In this document: positions 9,232 through 16,893 of the stretch, in pieces
How the letters are laid out: every line of letters starts with the position of its first letter
Numbering within the stretch: the stretch's first letter is position 1
Source: JAIQET01 sp035542575
GTDB taxonomy: Bacteria; Acidobacteriota; Terriglobia; Terriglobales; Acidobacteriaceae
Length of the DNA stretch: 64,000 nucleotides
Direction: 5' to 3'
Assembly: GCA_035542575.1 (NCBI GenBank)
Contig: DATKLE010000014.1
Coordinates: forward strand, 50,328-114,327
Translations under genes and position numbers: made by a program
The notes under the pieces: model-generated
Told to the model about the DNA's origin: nothing
What the model saw: only the letters and a program-made list of their open reading frames with translations
Databases searched by the model: none

Positions 9232-12200
9232 ATGGTCCTGCCGTTCGTCCGCGATCTGTTTGCGGACGTGGAAAAGCTGCCCGCCTTCTCGCGCGTGGCC
9301 TCCCATCTGAAAGAGGGCACGGGGCGGATTAGTGTCTCCGGCCTTACACCCACGGCCAAGGCGTTGCTTCTGGTATTGCTGCATAGGGCAGCCGGACGGC
9401 CGCTGATTCTGGTCGTCCCCGACAACCGCACCGCCGAAGACTTTCTGCCGGTGGTCCGCGCCTTCGCGGAGATGACTGGAGGCCTGGAGCCAGACTCCGT
9501 CGTGTCCCTGCCCACCCGCGATGTGCTCCCCTTCCAGAACCTCTCTCCCCACCCGGAAATCCAGGAACAGCGGGCAGTGGCGCTTTGGAAAATCGCTTCT
9601 GGCACGGCATCGATTGTGGTCTCGCCCATCACGGCTACGGCCCTTCGCCTGCGCTCCGCGGAATATTATTCGGACTTGGCGCGCATCGTGCGCCGCAGCG
9701 ACACTCTCGACACCGACCTGCTGCTTCGCCACCTCAACACGGTTGGTTACAGCTCGACGGATGTCGTGGAGATGCCCGGCGAGTACGCGCTGCGGGGCGG
9801 CATTCTCGACGTTTACTCTCCCGAGGCGGACCGCCCGCTGCGCATCGAGTTCTTTGGCGACGAGGTCGAGTCCATCCGCAAGTTCGATCCCGCGAGCCAG
9901 CGTTCCTCGAATCCGGTGGACGAGGCGCTGCTGCTCCCCCTCACCGAGACTCCGGTCAGCGAGGAGCTCCTGGGCGCCATCCACGCCCGGCTCTCCGGAA
10001 AGCGCATCACCGGCGCCGAGGAAGTGATCGAGCAGGCGGTGCGCGCAGGCGGAGTCACGGTGTTCCCCGGCTGGGAGTTCTACGCGCCGGTGGCCGGGGC
10101 CGATCGCACCCTGTTTGATCTGTTGCCCAACGCCGTCGTGCTCGCCGATGAACCCGACAGCCTCAAGCAGGAATGCGACCGCATGTGGGCGCGCATTGGA
10201 GAGGCCCACGAGCGCAGTGGAGTCGGCAACCTGGTTCGCCCCACCGATCTGTACTTCCCCCCCGAGAATTGGTGGCAGCGCCTGGCCACCTTGCCTGGCG
10301 CGCAGGTTGAACATCTGGGCATACAGCGTGCTGAAGATAACGCCTCAGCCGTCACTTTCCATTCCCAACCTACGCCCCGTTTTCACGGCTCGGTTCCGGC
10401 CATGCTGGAGGAAGTTAAGAAGCAGATTGCGGAGGGCAAGCGCGTGCTGCTGGCCGTGGCCAACACCGGAGAAGTGGAGCGATTGGCCGACATCTTCAGC
10501 GAGTACGCGGTCTCCTTTCGTCTGGGAAGCCGCACCCGTGGCGGAGAAAGTTACGCCGACGAAACGGCCTACTTCGCGGGCGAAGTGCTCACCACCACGC
10601 TAGTCAAGGCCTATGTTCCCGAGGGTGTGATGCTGCCCGAGGCGGGCCTCGCCATCTTTGGCGCGCGGGATCTGTTCGACGAGTCGGAGGCGGTGGCGGC
10701 GCACCCGCGGCAGAAATCCAAGGTCTCCGCGTTTCTTTCCGATTTCCGCGATCTGCAGGTCGGCGACTACGTCGTCCATGTCGAGCATGGCATCGGCCAA
10801 TACCAGGGCCTCAAAGAGATCAATCAGGGCGATGGCGCCGCCGAATTCATGCTGCTGGAATACGCCGAGGCCGCGCGCCTTTACGTCCCCCTGACCCGCC
10901 TTGACCTGGTGCAGAAATACCGGTCGTCGGAAGGCGCCAAGCCCGTGCTCAATCACCTGGGTACCGCCGCCTGGGCCCGGACCAAAGCCCGCGTCCGCAA
11001 GGCCATGAAGGACATGGCCGACGAACTGCTCAAGCTCTACGCCGAACGCAAGGCCGCCCAGGGGCACGCCTTCTCCGCCGACAGCGAGTGGATGGGCGAG
11101 TTCGAGGACGCCTTCGAATTCAGCGAGACGGAAGACCAGGAACTGGCTATCGTGGATGTCAAGCGCGACATGGAATCCTCGCAGCCCATGGACCGCCTGC
11201 TCTGCGGCGACGTCGGCTACGGCAAGACAGAAGTCGCCATGCGCGCCGCCTTCAAGACCATCAGCGACAACAAACAAGTCGCCGTGCTGGCGCCAACCAC
11301 GGTTTTGGCCTTCCAGCACTTTGAGACCTTCAAGCAGCGCTTCGCCGCCTTCCCAGTGACGGTGGAAATGCTGAGCCGCTTCCGCACCGCCAGGCAGCAG
11401 AAAGAAATCATACAAAGGGTCGAGGCTGGCAAAGTGGACATTCTGATCGGCACCCACCGCCTGCTGTCCAAAGACGTGAAGTTCGCCGATCTTGGCCTGC
11501 TGGTCGTGGACGAAGAGCAGCGCTTCGGAGTGCGGCACAAAGAGCGCCTCAAGCAGATGCGCAAGCAGGTGGACGTGCTCACCATGTCGGCCACGCCCAT
11601 TCCGCGCACCCTGCACATGTCCCTTGTTGGACTGCGGGATATGAGCGTGATCGAGACGCCGCCCAAAGACCGCATCGCGATTCAGACGGTCGTCGCCAGT
11701 TGGGACGAAAAGCTGATCCAGTCTGCGCTCGAGCAGGAACTCGACCGCGGCGGCCAGGTTTATTTTCTCCACAACCGCGTGGATACCATCTGGGAAATCG
11801 CTGCTAAGCTGCAGACCCTGGTGGCGAAGGCGCGCATCATCGTCGGGCACGGACAGATGTCGCAGGGCGAGCTCGAGAAGGTGATGCTGAAGTTCATGCA
11901 TCACGAAGCTGACATCCTGGTAGCGACCACCATTATCGAGAACGGTCTCGACATCCCGCTGTGCAACACCATGCTCATCAACCGCGCCGACCGCTTCGGA
12001 TTGTCTGAGCTTTACCAGTTGCGCGGGCGGGTGGGCCGGTCGAATCGCCGGGCCTATTGTTACCTGTTGCTGCCGGCGGAAATCGAGCTGACGCCGATTG
12101 CGCGCCGACGCTTGGCCGCTTTGAAAGAATTCTCCGACCTGGGCGCGGGATTCAAGATTGCGGCCTTAGACCTCGAACTGCGCGGGGCGGGCAATCTGCT

Positions 12201-12762
12201 GGGCGGCGAGCAAAGCGGGCACATTGAAGCCGTCGGCTTCGAGTTGTACACGCAGATGCTCGACCGCGCCGTACGGGAGATGAAGGGTGAAGCCGCGCCG
12301 GAAGAAGCCGAGATTCAGCTCAACCTGGGCCTGAACATTCGCATCCCGGTGGATTACATCAGGGAAGAGAATCAGCGGCTGCGCATGTACAAGCGCGTAG
12401 CGGGCGTGGAGAGCGAATCGCAGCTCAAAGACGTCCGCGCCGAATTGCAAGATCGCTATGGCGAGCCGCCCGCCGCTGTGCGCAACCTGCTGGAATACGC
12501 CACGCTCAAGCTGCTGGCGGTGCGCGTGGGCGTGACCGGCATCGAGCGCAAGCGCGACCTGGTCAATATCAAGTTCCGGCAAAACGCGGCCATTGACGCG
12601 GGCAAGCTGGCCCGCTTCGTAGCGTCGCAGAAGGGTACACAGTTCACTCCCGATGGAAGTTTGAAGTTTGGCATAAAGGCCACCGTAGCGGACGGAGTGC
12701 TGCAAACCCTGCACGATCTGCTGGAGGAACTGGCCAGCCAGGAAGCCGTACCTCAGAAGTAG
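9232..12762 (+). CDS. mfd: Transcription-repair coupling factor Mfd
   Basis: Superfamily 2 translocase that pushes stalled RNA polymerase off DNA damage and recruits UvrA. The 1176-residue length is normal. Order: N-terminal UvrB-homology region (including LPTRDVLPFQNLSPHPEIQ), RNA-polymerase-interacting domain with the GDYVVHVEHGIGQYQGL signature, helicase lobe 1 with Walker A GDVGYGKTE near residue 658 and a DEEQ box near 760, helicase lobe 2 with the RGRVGRSNRRAYCYLL motif VI, and a C-terminal TRCF domain. The ATG lies 9 nt after a TAGAAT box. It stands alone, with the membrane-protein gene upstream and galU downstream. Confidence 0.97.
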   Translation: MVLPFVRDLFADVEKLPAFSRVASHLKEGTGRISVSGLTPTAKALLLVLLHRAAGRPLILVVPDNRTAEDFLPVVRAFAEMTGGLEPDSVVSLPTRDVLPFQNLSPHPEIQEQRAVALWKIASGTASIVVSPITATALRLRSAEYYSDLARIVRRSDTLDTDLLLRHLNTVGYSSTDVVEMPGEYALRGGILDVYSPEADRPLRIEFFGDEVESIRKFDPASQRSSNPVDEALLLPLTETPVSEELLGAIHARLSGKRITGAEEVIEQAVRAGGVTVFPGWEFYAPVAGADRTLFDLLPNAVVLADEPDSLKQECDRMWARIGEAHERSGVGNLVRPTDLYFPPENWWQRLATLPGAQVEHLGIQRAEDNASAVTFHSQPTPRFHGSVPAMLEEVKKQIAEGKRVLLAVANTGEVERLADIFSEYAVSFRLGSRTRGGESYADETAYFAGEVLTTTLVKAYVPEGVMLPEAGLAIFGARDLFDESEAVAAHPRQKSKVSAFLSDFRDLQVGDYVVHVEHGIGQYQGLKEINQGDGAAEFMLLEYAEAARLYVPLTRLDLVQKYRSSEGAKPVLNHLGTAAWARTKARVRKAMKDMADELLKLYAERKAAQGHAFSADSEWMGEFEDAFEFSETEDQELAIVDVKRDMESSQPMDRLLCGDVGYGKTEVAMRAAFKTISDNKQVAVLAPTTVLAFQHFETFKQRFAAFPVTVEMLSRFRTARQQKEIIQRVEAGKVDILIGTHRLLSKDVKFADLGLLVVDEEQRFGVRHKERLKQMRKQVDVLTMSATPIPRTLHMSLVGLRDMSVIETPPKDRIAIQTVVASWDEKLIQSALEQELDRGGQVYFLHNRVDTIWEIAAKLQTLVAKARIIVGHGQMSQGELEKVMLKFMHHEADILVATTIIENGLDIPLCNTMLINRADRFGLSELYQLRGRVGRSNRRAYCYLLLPAEIELTPIARRRLAALKEFSDLGAGFKIAALDLELRGAGNLLGGEQSGHIEAVGFELYTQMLDRAVREMKGEAAPEEAEIQLNLGLNIRIPVDYIREENQRLRMYKRVAGVESESQLKDVRAELQDRYGEPPAAVRNLLEYATLKLLAVRVGVTGIERKRDLVNIKFRQNAAIDAGKLARFVASQKGTQFTPDGSLKFGIKATVADGVLQTLHDLLEELASQEAVPQK

Positions 12763-12794
12763 CGGGTTCGAGTCGGATCCTTCACAAGACTTCC

Positions 12795-12840
12795 CTTCGC
12801 TGAGCCGGTGGTGGCCGGCGGGACGCCGGCGCTACGGCCT
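12795..12840. repeat. GC-rich palindromic intergenic repeat
   Basis: GGCCGGCGGGACGCCGGCGCTACGG-type sequence between mfd and galU. A near-identical GCCGGCGGGACGCCAGCGCTACG occurs at about 46.3 kb, so this is a dispersed element. Confidence 0.5.
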
Positions 12841-12897
12841 TTGGTTGAGGCGCTTACGGTGCAGCTACTCTACTCGCCAGCGGGCGAACCCAGCAGG

Positions 12898-12903
12898 TAC
12901 AAT
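12898..12903 (+). promoter_or_regulatory. Possible -10 element of galU
   Basis: TACAAT 43 nt before the galU ATG. The predicted 5' leader then includes a three-unit heptamer array (12923-12943). Confidence 0.4.
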
Positions 12904-12922
12904 CACCGAACGGATTGCTGAT

Positions 12923-12943
12923 GACTGAGGACTGACGACCGAC
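12923..12943. repeat. Heptamer-phase array upstream of galU
   Basis: Three 7-base units (GACTGAG, GACTGAC and one variant) end 3 nt before the galU start codon, so they would sit where a ribosome binding site is expected. Confidence 0.6.
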
Positions 12944-12946
12944 CCC

Positions 12947-13828
12947 ATGGCGATGAAAGTTCGCAAAGCAGTTTTTCCCGCGGCCGGGCTGGGCACGCGG
13001 TTCCTGCCTGCCACCAAGGCCCAGCCCAAAGAGATGCTGCCCCTGGTGGACACGCCCATCATCCAGTACGGGGTGGAAGAGGCTCTGGCCGCCGGGTGCG
13101 ACCAGATCATCATCATCACGGGCCGCGGCAAGCAGGCCATTGAAGACCACTTCGACGTCAGCTACGAACTGGAGAAGATGCTCGAAGAACGCGGCAAGAC
13201 CGATCTGCTCAACATCGTGCGCGACATCTCCGACATGATCCACGTGGCCTACGTCCGCCAGAAAGAGGCGCTGGGGTTGGGTCACGCTGTGCTCATGGCG
13301 CGCGAACTGGTGGGCAACGAACCGTTCGCTGTGCTCCTGGCTGACGACGTGATTGACGCCGAGGTGCCCTGCCTGAAGCAGATGATGAATGTCTTCGAGC
13401 AAACCCAGTGCTCGGTGTTGGCCGCCCAGATGATCGAGGGCGCCGCCATCTCAGCCTATGGAGTGCTGAAGGTAAGGCCTGCGGACAGCCGTTTTGGCGG
13501 GCGGCTCTACGAAATCGAAGACATGGTGGAAAAACCGAAGCCTGCCGACGCGCCTTCCAATATCGCCGTGATCGGCCGCTACATCCTGACGCCCGCGGTA
13601 TTTGAAACCCTGTCCAACATCAAAGCTGGTGTGGGCGGAGAGCTGCAGCTGACCGACGGGTTGCGGGCGCTACTTAAAAAGGAAAAGATGTACGGCTACG
13701 TGTTCGAAGGCAAGCGCCACGATACGGGCGACAAGCTGGGCTTCCTCAAGGCCACGGTGGAATTCGCGCTCAAGCGCCCCGACCTGGGAGGGCCACTGCG
13801 AGAGTATCTGAAGAGCCTGAAGCTGTAA
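12947..13828 (+). CDS. galU: UTP-glucose-1-phosphate uridylyltransferase
   Basis: Makes UDP-glucose from UTP and glucose-1-phosphate for envelope polysaccharides. The 293-residue protein has the nucleotidyltransferase signature AAGLGTRFLPATKAQPKEML near the N-terminus, then a GRGKQAIEDHFD segment, an LGLGHAVL motif, DDVID for metal binding and VEKPK. The C-terminus keeps the KRHDTGDKLGFLKA motif typical of bacterial GalU. A second in-frame ATG lies two codons downstream. Neighbours are not functionally linked. Confidence 0.95.
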   Translation: MAMKVRKAVFPAAGLGTRFLPATKAQPKEMLPLVDTPIIQYGVEEALAAGCDQIIIITGRGKQAIEDHFDVSYELEKMLEERGKTDLLNIVRDISDMIHVAYVRQKEALGLGHAVLMARELVGNEPFAVLLADDVIDAEVPCLKQMMNVFEQTQCSVLAAQMIEGAAISAYGVLKVRPADSRFGGRLYEIEDMVEKPKPADAPSNIAVIGRYILTPAVFETLSNIKAGVGGELQLTDGLRALLKKEKMYGYVFEGKRHDTGDKLGFLKATVEFALKRPDLGGPLREYLKSLKL

Positions 13829-14139
13829 TTGCCAAGTGGCGATTGGACAACGAGCGCAGTGCCACTGCACGCAGGATCCGTTCGACTTCGCTCAGGGCAG
13901 GCTCTTCGCCCTTTCGGACTGGATGACGCCTAAAGAATAGCTGCTGACACTGGCATCGCGGCGCGCCCCCCAGCCGGCGTCATTTCGAACCTCGGCGTAG
14001 TTCAGCCGAGCGAGAAATCCCGCGCGCAGCGGCACGTCTCTGACCACAAGATAGGAAAGTCCGCGCAAGATCCTTCGCCCTCCCGGGCTCAGGATGACGC
14101 CAGAGAAAAGGCGTGTGAGGTTTGAATAGTCAACCGAGG
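13829..14139. repeat. 311-bp gap filled with REP-like repeats
   Basis: No gene is visible. The gap carries three copies or half-copies of the GTCATCC/GGATC element: 13873-13935 (GGATCCGTTCGACTTCGCTC ... GGATGACGCC), 13978-14015 (GGCGTCATTTCGAACCTC) and 14068-14105 (CAAGATCCTTCGCCC ... CAGGATGACGCC), in alternating orientation. It separates galU from the convergent purE. Confidence 0.65.
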
Positions 14140-14646
14140 CTAGCTTCCCAGCGTCATCTTCAGTTTCTTGGACTTCTCTTCCACGCTGTTGGCCAACTGC
14201 TCTTTGTGCGCAGCGAGTCTCTTCGTGAGGCTCTCACTGGCGAGCGCCAGGATTTGCGCCGCCAGAATGCCAGCGTTCGTAGCGCCGGGTTTGCCGATGG
14301 CCACTGTGGCGACCGGAATCCCCGCCGGCATCTGCACCGTGGCCAGCAGGGAATCGAGTCCGTTCAGCGAAGTCGATGGAATGGGAACACCGATGACCGG
14401 GAGTGTGGTATGGGCCGCGATCACGCCCGCCAGGTGCGCCGCTCCGCCCGCGCCCGCGATAATCACGCGAATTCCGCGGTTGGCGGCCTTGCGCGCATAC
14501 TCGGCGGTGCGCTCGGGCGAGCGGTGCGCCGAGGTTACATCCATCTCGTAGTGAATGCCGAACTGTTCCAGCGCCTTGCCGGCCTCCTGCATGATCTCGA
14601 GGTCCGAGTCGCTGCCCATGACGATGGAAACCTGCGGTTTGCTCAT
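14140..14646 (-). CDS. purE: N5-carboxyaminoimidazole ribonucleotide mutase
   Basis: Class I PurE, which interconverts N5-CAIR and CAIR in purine synthesis. The 168-residue protein has the nucleotide-binding GSDSD at residues 11-15, the catalytic SAHRSPE loop with its conserved His, AGAGGAAHLAGV and VPIPS. An AGGAGA ribosome binding site lies just upstream of ATG 14646. purD lies 70 bp upstream on the same strand, so the two probably form a purD-purE operon. The C-terminal tail is rich in Lys and Glu. A purK partner would be expected elsewhere if this is the N5-CAIR type. Confidence 0.95.
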   Translation of the reverse strand: MSKPQVSIVMGSDSDLEIMQEAGKALEQFGIHYEMDVTSAHRSPERTAEYARKAANRGIRVIIAGAGGAAHLAGVIAAHTTLPVIGVPIPSTSLNGLDSLLATVQMPAGIPVATVAIGKPGATNAGILAAQILALASESLTKRLAAHKEQLANSVEEKSKKLKMTLGS

Positions 14647-14697
14647 GAGTCTCCTGTGTAGTCCTGCACTCGGGACGCTCCCGGCGAGCCCAGGTCT

Positions 14698-14718
14698 GAC
14701 GTCCGAGCTCCGACGTCT
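14698..14718. repeat. Heptamer-phase array at the 3' end of purD
   Basis: Units GACGTCC, GAGCTCC and a third variant in strict 7-base phase. The last overlaps the purD stop codon on the minus strand. Confidence 0.5.
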
Positions 14719-15988
14719 ATTTCTTTAGTGCCCGCGCCGCGATGTCTTTGCGGTAATGCGCGCCTTCAAACCCAATTCTGGAAACCGCCTCATAGGCCCG
14801 CTGGACTGCGGTCGCGAGCTCGCTCGCCCGCGCGGTTACACCCAGCACGCGCCCGCCGGCAGTGTAGTAGGCGCCATCCCGCCTCGTGGTCCCGGCGTGG
14901 AAAACCTTGATGCCCTCGATTTTTCCCGCCTCTTCGATCCCCATGATCTTCTTCCCCACCTCGAAGGTGCCGGGATAGCCGCCCGACGACATCACCACGC
15001 ACACCGCCGCATCGGGCGACCAGCGAAAATCACCATCGCTGACCCGCCCGTCGATCGAGGCTTCCAGAGCCTCCACCAGGTCGCTCTCCAGGCGCATCAA
15101 GATGGGTTGGGTCTCGGGATCGCCAAAGCGGCAATTGAATTCCAGGACCATTGGCCCCCGTGCTGTCATCATCAGCCCGCAATAGAGCACGCCCTTGTAT
15201 TCAGCACCTTCGGCCTTCATGCCCTCCACCACCGGCCGCGCGATGTGCTGCACCAGCCAGTTGCGCATCTGATCGTCGACGATAGTTTGTGTGGAATAGG
15301 CGCCCATACCGCCGGTATTCGGCCCGGTGTCCCCGTCGCCGATCCGCTTGTGGTCCTGGGCTGCGACCAGAGGCGCAATCCGCTCGCCGTCACTCACTAC
15401 CAGAAAAGAAAGCTCCTCTCCCTGCAGGCACTCTTCCAGCACCACGCGCGAGCCGGCCTCACCCAGCATTTTGCCGCTGAGCATCTCGGATGACGTGGAA
15501 GTTGCCTCTTCCTTGCTCCTGCAGATCACCACCCCTTTGCCGGCCGCCAGCCCGTCTGCTTTGACCACAATCGGCATGTGGAAATGCGGCAAAGCATGGT
15601 GGACTTCGTCCAGCGAATTGCAGATGGCATAGTGCGCGGTAGGAATGCGGTGGCGCTGCAGAAATTCCTTGGCGAAGCTCTTGCTCGACTCCAGCCGGGC
15701 CGCAGCTTTGCTGGGACCGAAGATGCGCCACCCCTGCCGGGCGAACTCATCCACCACGCCCAGAGTAAGCGGCAACTCGGGTCCCACCACGGTCAGATCG
15801 GGCTGGACCTGGTGGGCCAGCGTCAGCAGCGCTTCCAGGTTCTTAACGTCAACGGGAAGGCACTCAGCGTCCTCCGTGATCCCCCCGTTGCCCGGTGCGC
15901 AGTACACCTGGGACACGCGTGGAGACTGGCGCAATTTCCACACCAGTGCGTGCTCGCGTCCGCCGCTGCCGATGACGAGGACCTTCAT
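14717..15988 (-). CDS. purD: Phosphoribosylamine-glycine ligase (GAR synthetase)
   Basis: ATP-grasp ligase that joins glycine to phosphoribosylamine. From ATG 15988 the 423-residue protein begins MKVLVIGSGGREHALVWKL, which is the canonical PurD N-terminus, so longer upstream in-frame starts are rejected. Other landmarks: VGPELPLTLGVVDEF, KADGLAAGKGV (ATP-grasp loop), GGMGAYS and FNCRFGDPE (metal-binding acidic cluster). Normal length. It precedes purE on the minus strand. Confidence 0.96.
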   Translation of the reverse strand: MKVLVIGSGGREHALVWKLRQSPRVSQVYCAPGNGGITEDAECLPVDVKNLEALLTLAHQVQPDLTVVGPELPLTLGVVDEFARQGWRIFGPSKAAARLESSKSFAKEFLQRHRIPTAHYAICNSLDEVHHALPHFHMPIVVKADGLAAGKGVVICRSKEEATSTSSEMLSGKMLGEAGSRVVLEECLQGEELSFLVVSDGERIAPLVAAQDHKRIGDGDTGPNTGGMGAYSTQTIVDDQMRNWLVQHIARPVVEGMKAEGAEYKGVLYCGLMMTARGPMVLEFNCRFGDPETQPILMRLESDLVEALEASIDGRVSDGDFRWSPDAAVCVVMSSGGYPGTFEVGKKIMGIEEAGKIEGIKVFHAGTTRRDGAYYTAGGRVLGVTARASELATAVQRAYEAVSRIGFEGAHYRKDIAARALKK

Positions 15989-16042
15989 AGCTCGGGATAA
16001 ACAAAGGTTAGGGGGATGAGTGAGTGATGTCAAACCCGGATT

Positions 16043-16100
16043 GTCAATTGCCAATCGAAAGCCGGGTGGTCGTCCAATTGGCAATCGGCAATTGGAAATT
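16043..16100. repeat. Paired inverted heptamer-phase arrays
   Basis: Left arm units GTCAATT and GCCAATC (16043-16056). Right arm units TCCAATT, GGCAATC and two further variants (16073-16100). The arms are partly complementary (CAATTGCCAATC against GGCAATTGGA-type sequence) and could form a hairpin between purD and mntR. Confidence 0.6.
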
Positions 16101-16123
16101 GACGATCCCACTATTGATTCCCG

Positions 16124-16137
16124 TTAACCATGCTTAA
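16124..16137 (+). promoter_or_regulatory. Putative metal-regulator operator upstream of mntR
   Basis: TTAACCATGCTTAA, an imperfect dyad, lies where the -35 region would be, just upstream of the TATAAT at 16146. A near-identical perfect dyad overlaps the mntH promoter at 16829-16842. The pair is best explained as the binding site of the DtxR-family regulator encoded here. Confidence 0.6.
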
Positions 16138-16145
16138 TCTCCGCG

Positions 16146-16151
16146 TATAAT
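16146..16151 (+). promoter_or_regulatory. -10 element of mntR (leaderless)
   Basis: TATAAT ends 8 nt before the ATG at 16160 and no Shine-Dalgarno sequence fits between them. The transcript probably starts at the AUG. Confidence 0.65.
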
Positions 16152-16159
16152 CTTGCGCG

Positions 16160-16828
16160 ATGATCACCGTCTCCAAAGAGGATTACCTGAAGGCGATCCT
16201 GGAGGCCGAGAGCGAGGGCGAGGCGGTCATATCGGCGACTCTGGCACACTGGCTGACGGTCTCGCCGCCGGCCGTGACGATGGCGCTTCGCCGGCTGAAG
16301 AAAGACGGCCTGGTGCGGGTGCGGGGCGACGGGCAGGTGGGGCTCACACCTGCCGGGCGCAAGATCGCCCGCAAACTGACGCTGCGCCATCACCTTATCG
16401 AGCGCATGCTCTCGGAAATGTTCGGCATGGAATGGTACAAGGTGCACGACGAAGCGGAGCGCCTGGAGCATGCTGTCTCGCCGGACTTCGAGGCCAAGCT
16501 GCTGACCAAACTGGGCCGCGGAGGCGCCTGTCCGCACGGCAACCTGAGTGAGTTGGAGAGTCCCATGAGCCGCCGCCGTCGCGGTTTGCTGCTGCTCTCC
16601 AACGCGGAGGCCGGACAACGGTACCAGGTCAGCGGGATCTATGAGCGAGACCGCCATCTCCTCGAATTTCTGGAGGCCCGCGGCATCCGGCCTGGGTCGG
16701 AACTCCGCCTAATGGAGTGCAATTACGACAAGACGCTTTCTCTCCAGACTGCCTCGGGTACTATAGTTCTAGGCCGATCCGCAACCGACAAGATTTGGGT
16801 TTCCCGGCTGCCCTCCCGCTCGGTATAA
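16160..16828 (+). CDS. mntR: DtxR/MntR-family metal-dependent transcriptional regulator
   Basis: Repressor that senses Mn2+ or Fe2+. The 222-residue protein has an N-terminal winged helix (residues 1-70, recognition helix around PPAVTMALRRLKKDG), a metal-binding dimerisation domain (71-145) and a C-terminal FeoA/SH3-like domain (about 148-220). Metal ligands that can be placed are D8, H78, E100, E103 and H104. Position 100 is Glu, as in manganese-specific MntR, rather than the Cys of iron-specific DtxR/IdeR. Position 11, usually Glu in MntR, is Lys. The adjacent NRAMP transporter and the shared TTAAC-N4-GTTAA palindrome support manganese control and autoregulation. Confidence 0.88.
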   Translation: MITVSKEDYLKAILEAESEGEAVISATLAHWLTVSPPAVTMALRRLKKDGLVRVRGDGQVGLTPAGRKIARKLTLRHHLIERMLSEMFGMEWYKVHDEAERLEHAVSPDFEAKLLTKLGRGGACPHGNLSELESPMSRRRRGLLLLSNAEAGQRYQVSGIYERDRHLLEFLEARGIRPGSELRLMECNYDKTLSLQTASGTIVLGRSATDKIWVSRLPSRSV

Positions 16829-16842
16829 TTAACCATAGTTAA
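16824..16842 (+). promoter_or_regulatory. mntH promoter with overlapping operator
   Basis: A -10 box TATAAT (16824-16829) overlaps the perfect dyad TTAACCATAGTTAA (16829-16842). Repressor bound here would cover the -10 region and start site. The mntR stop codon is at 16826-16828, so the promoter is embedded in the end of mntR. The mntH ATG follows at 16894. Confidence 0.65.
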
Positions 16843-16893
16843 TTTCCAGCAGTGTATGCCAGTTGACCAGCTCCGATCCTGGAAGCACAAGAG

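Noticed and set aside
10600..11904. 434-codon minus-strand frame opposite mfd
   Set aside because: His- and Gln-rich antisense translation of a conserved helicase gene, with no ribosome binding site or motif.
12760..12785. GGTTCGAGTC resembling a tRNA T-loop
   Set aside because: No acceptor, D or anticodon stem can be drawn upstream; that DNA is the end of mfd.
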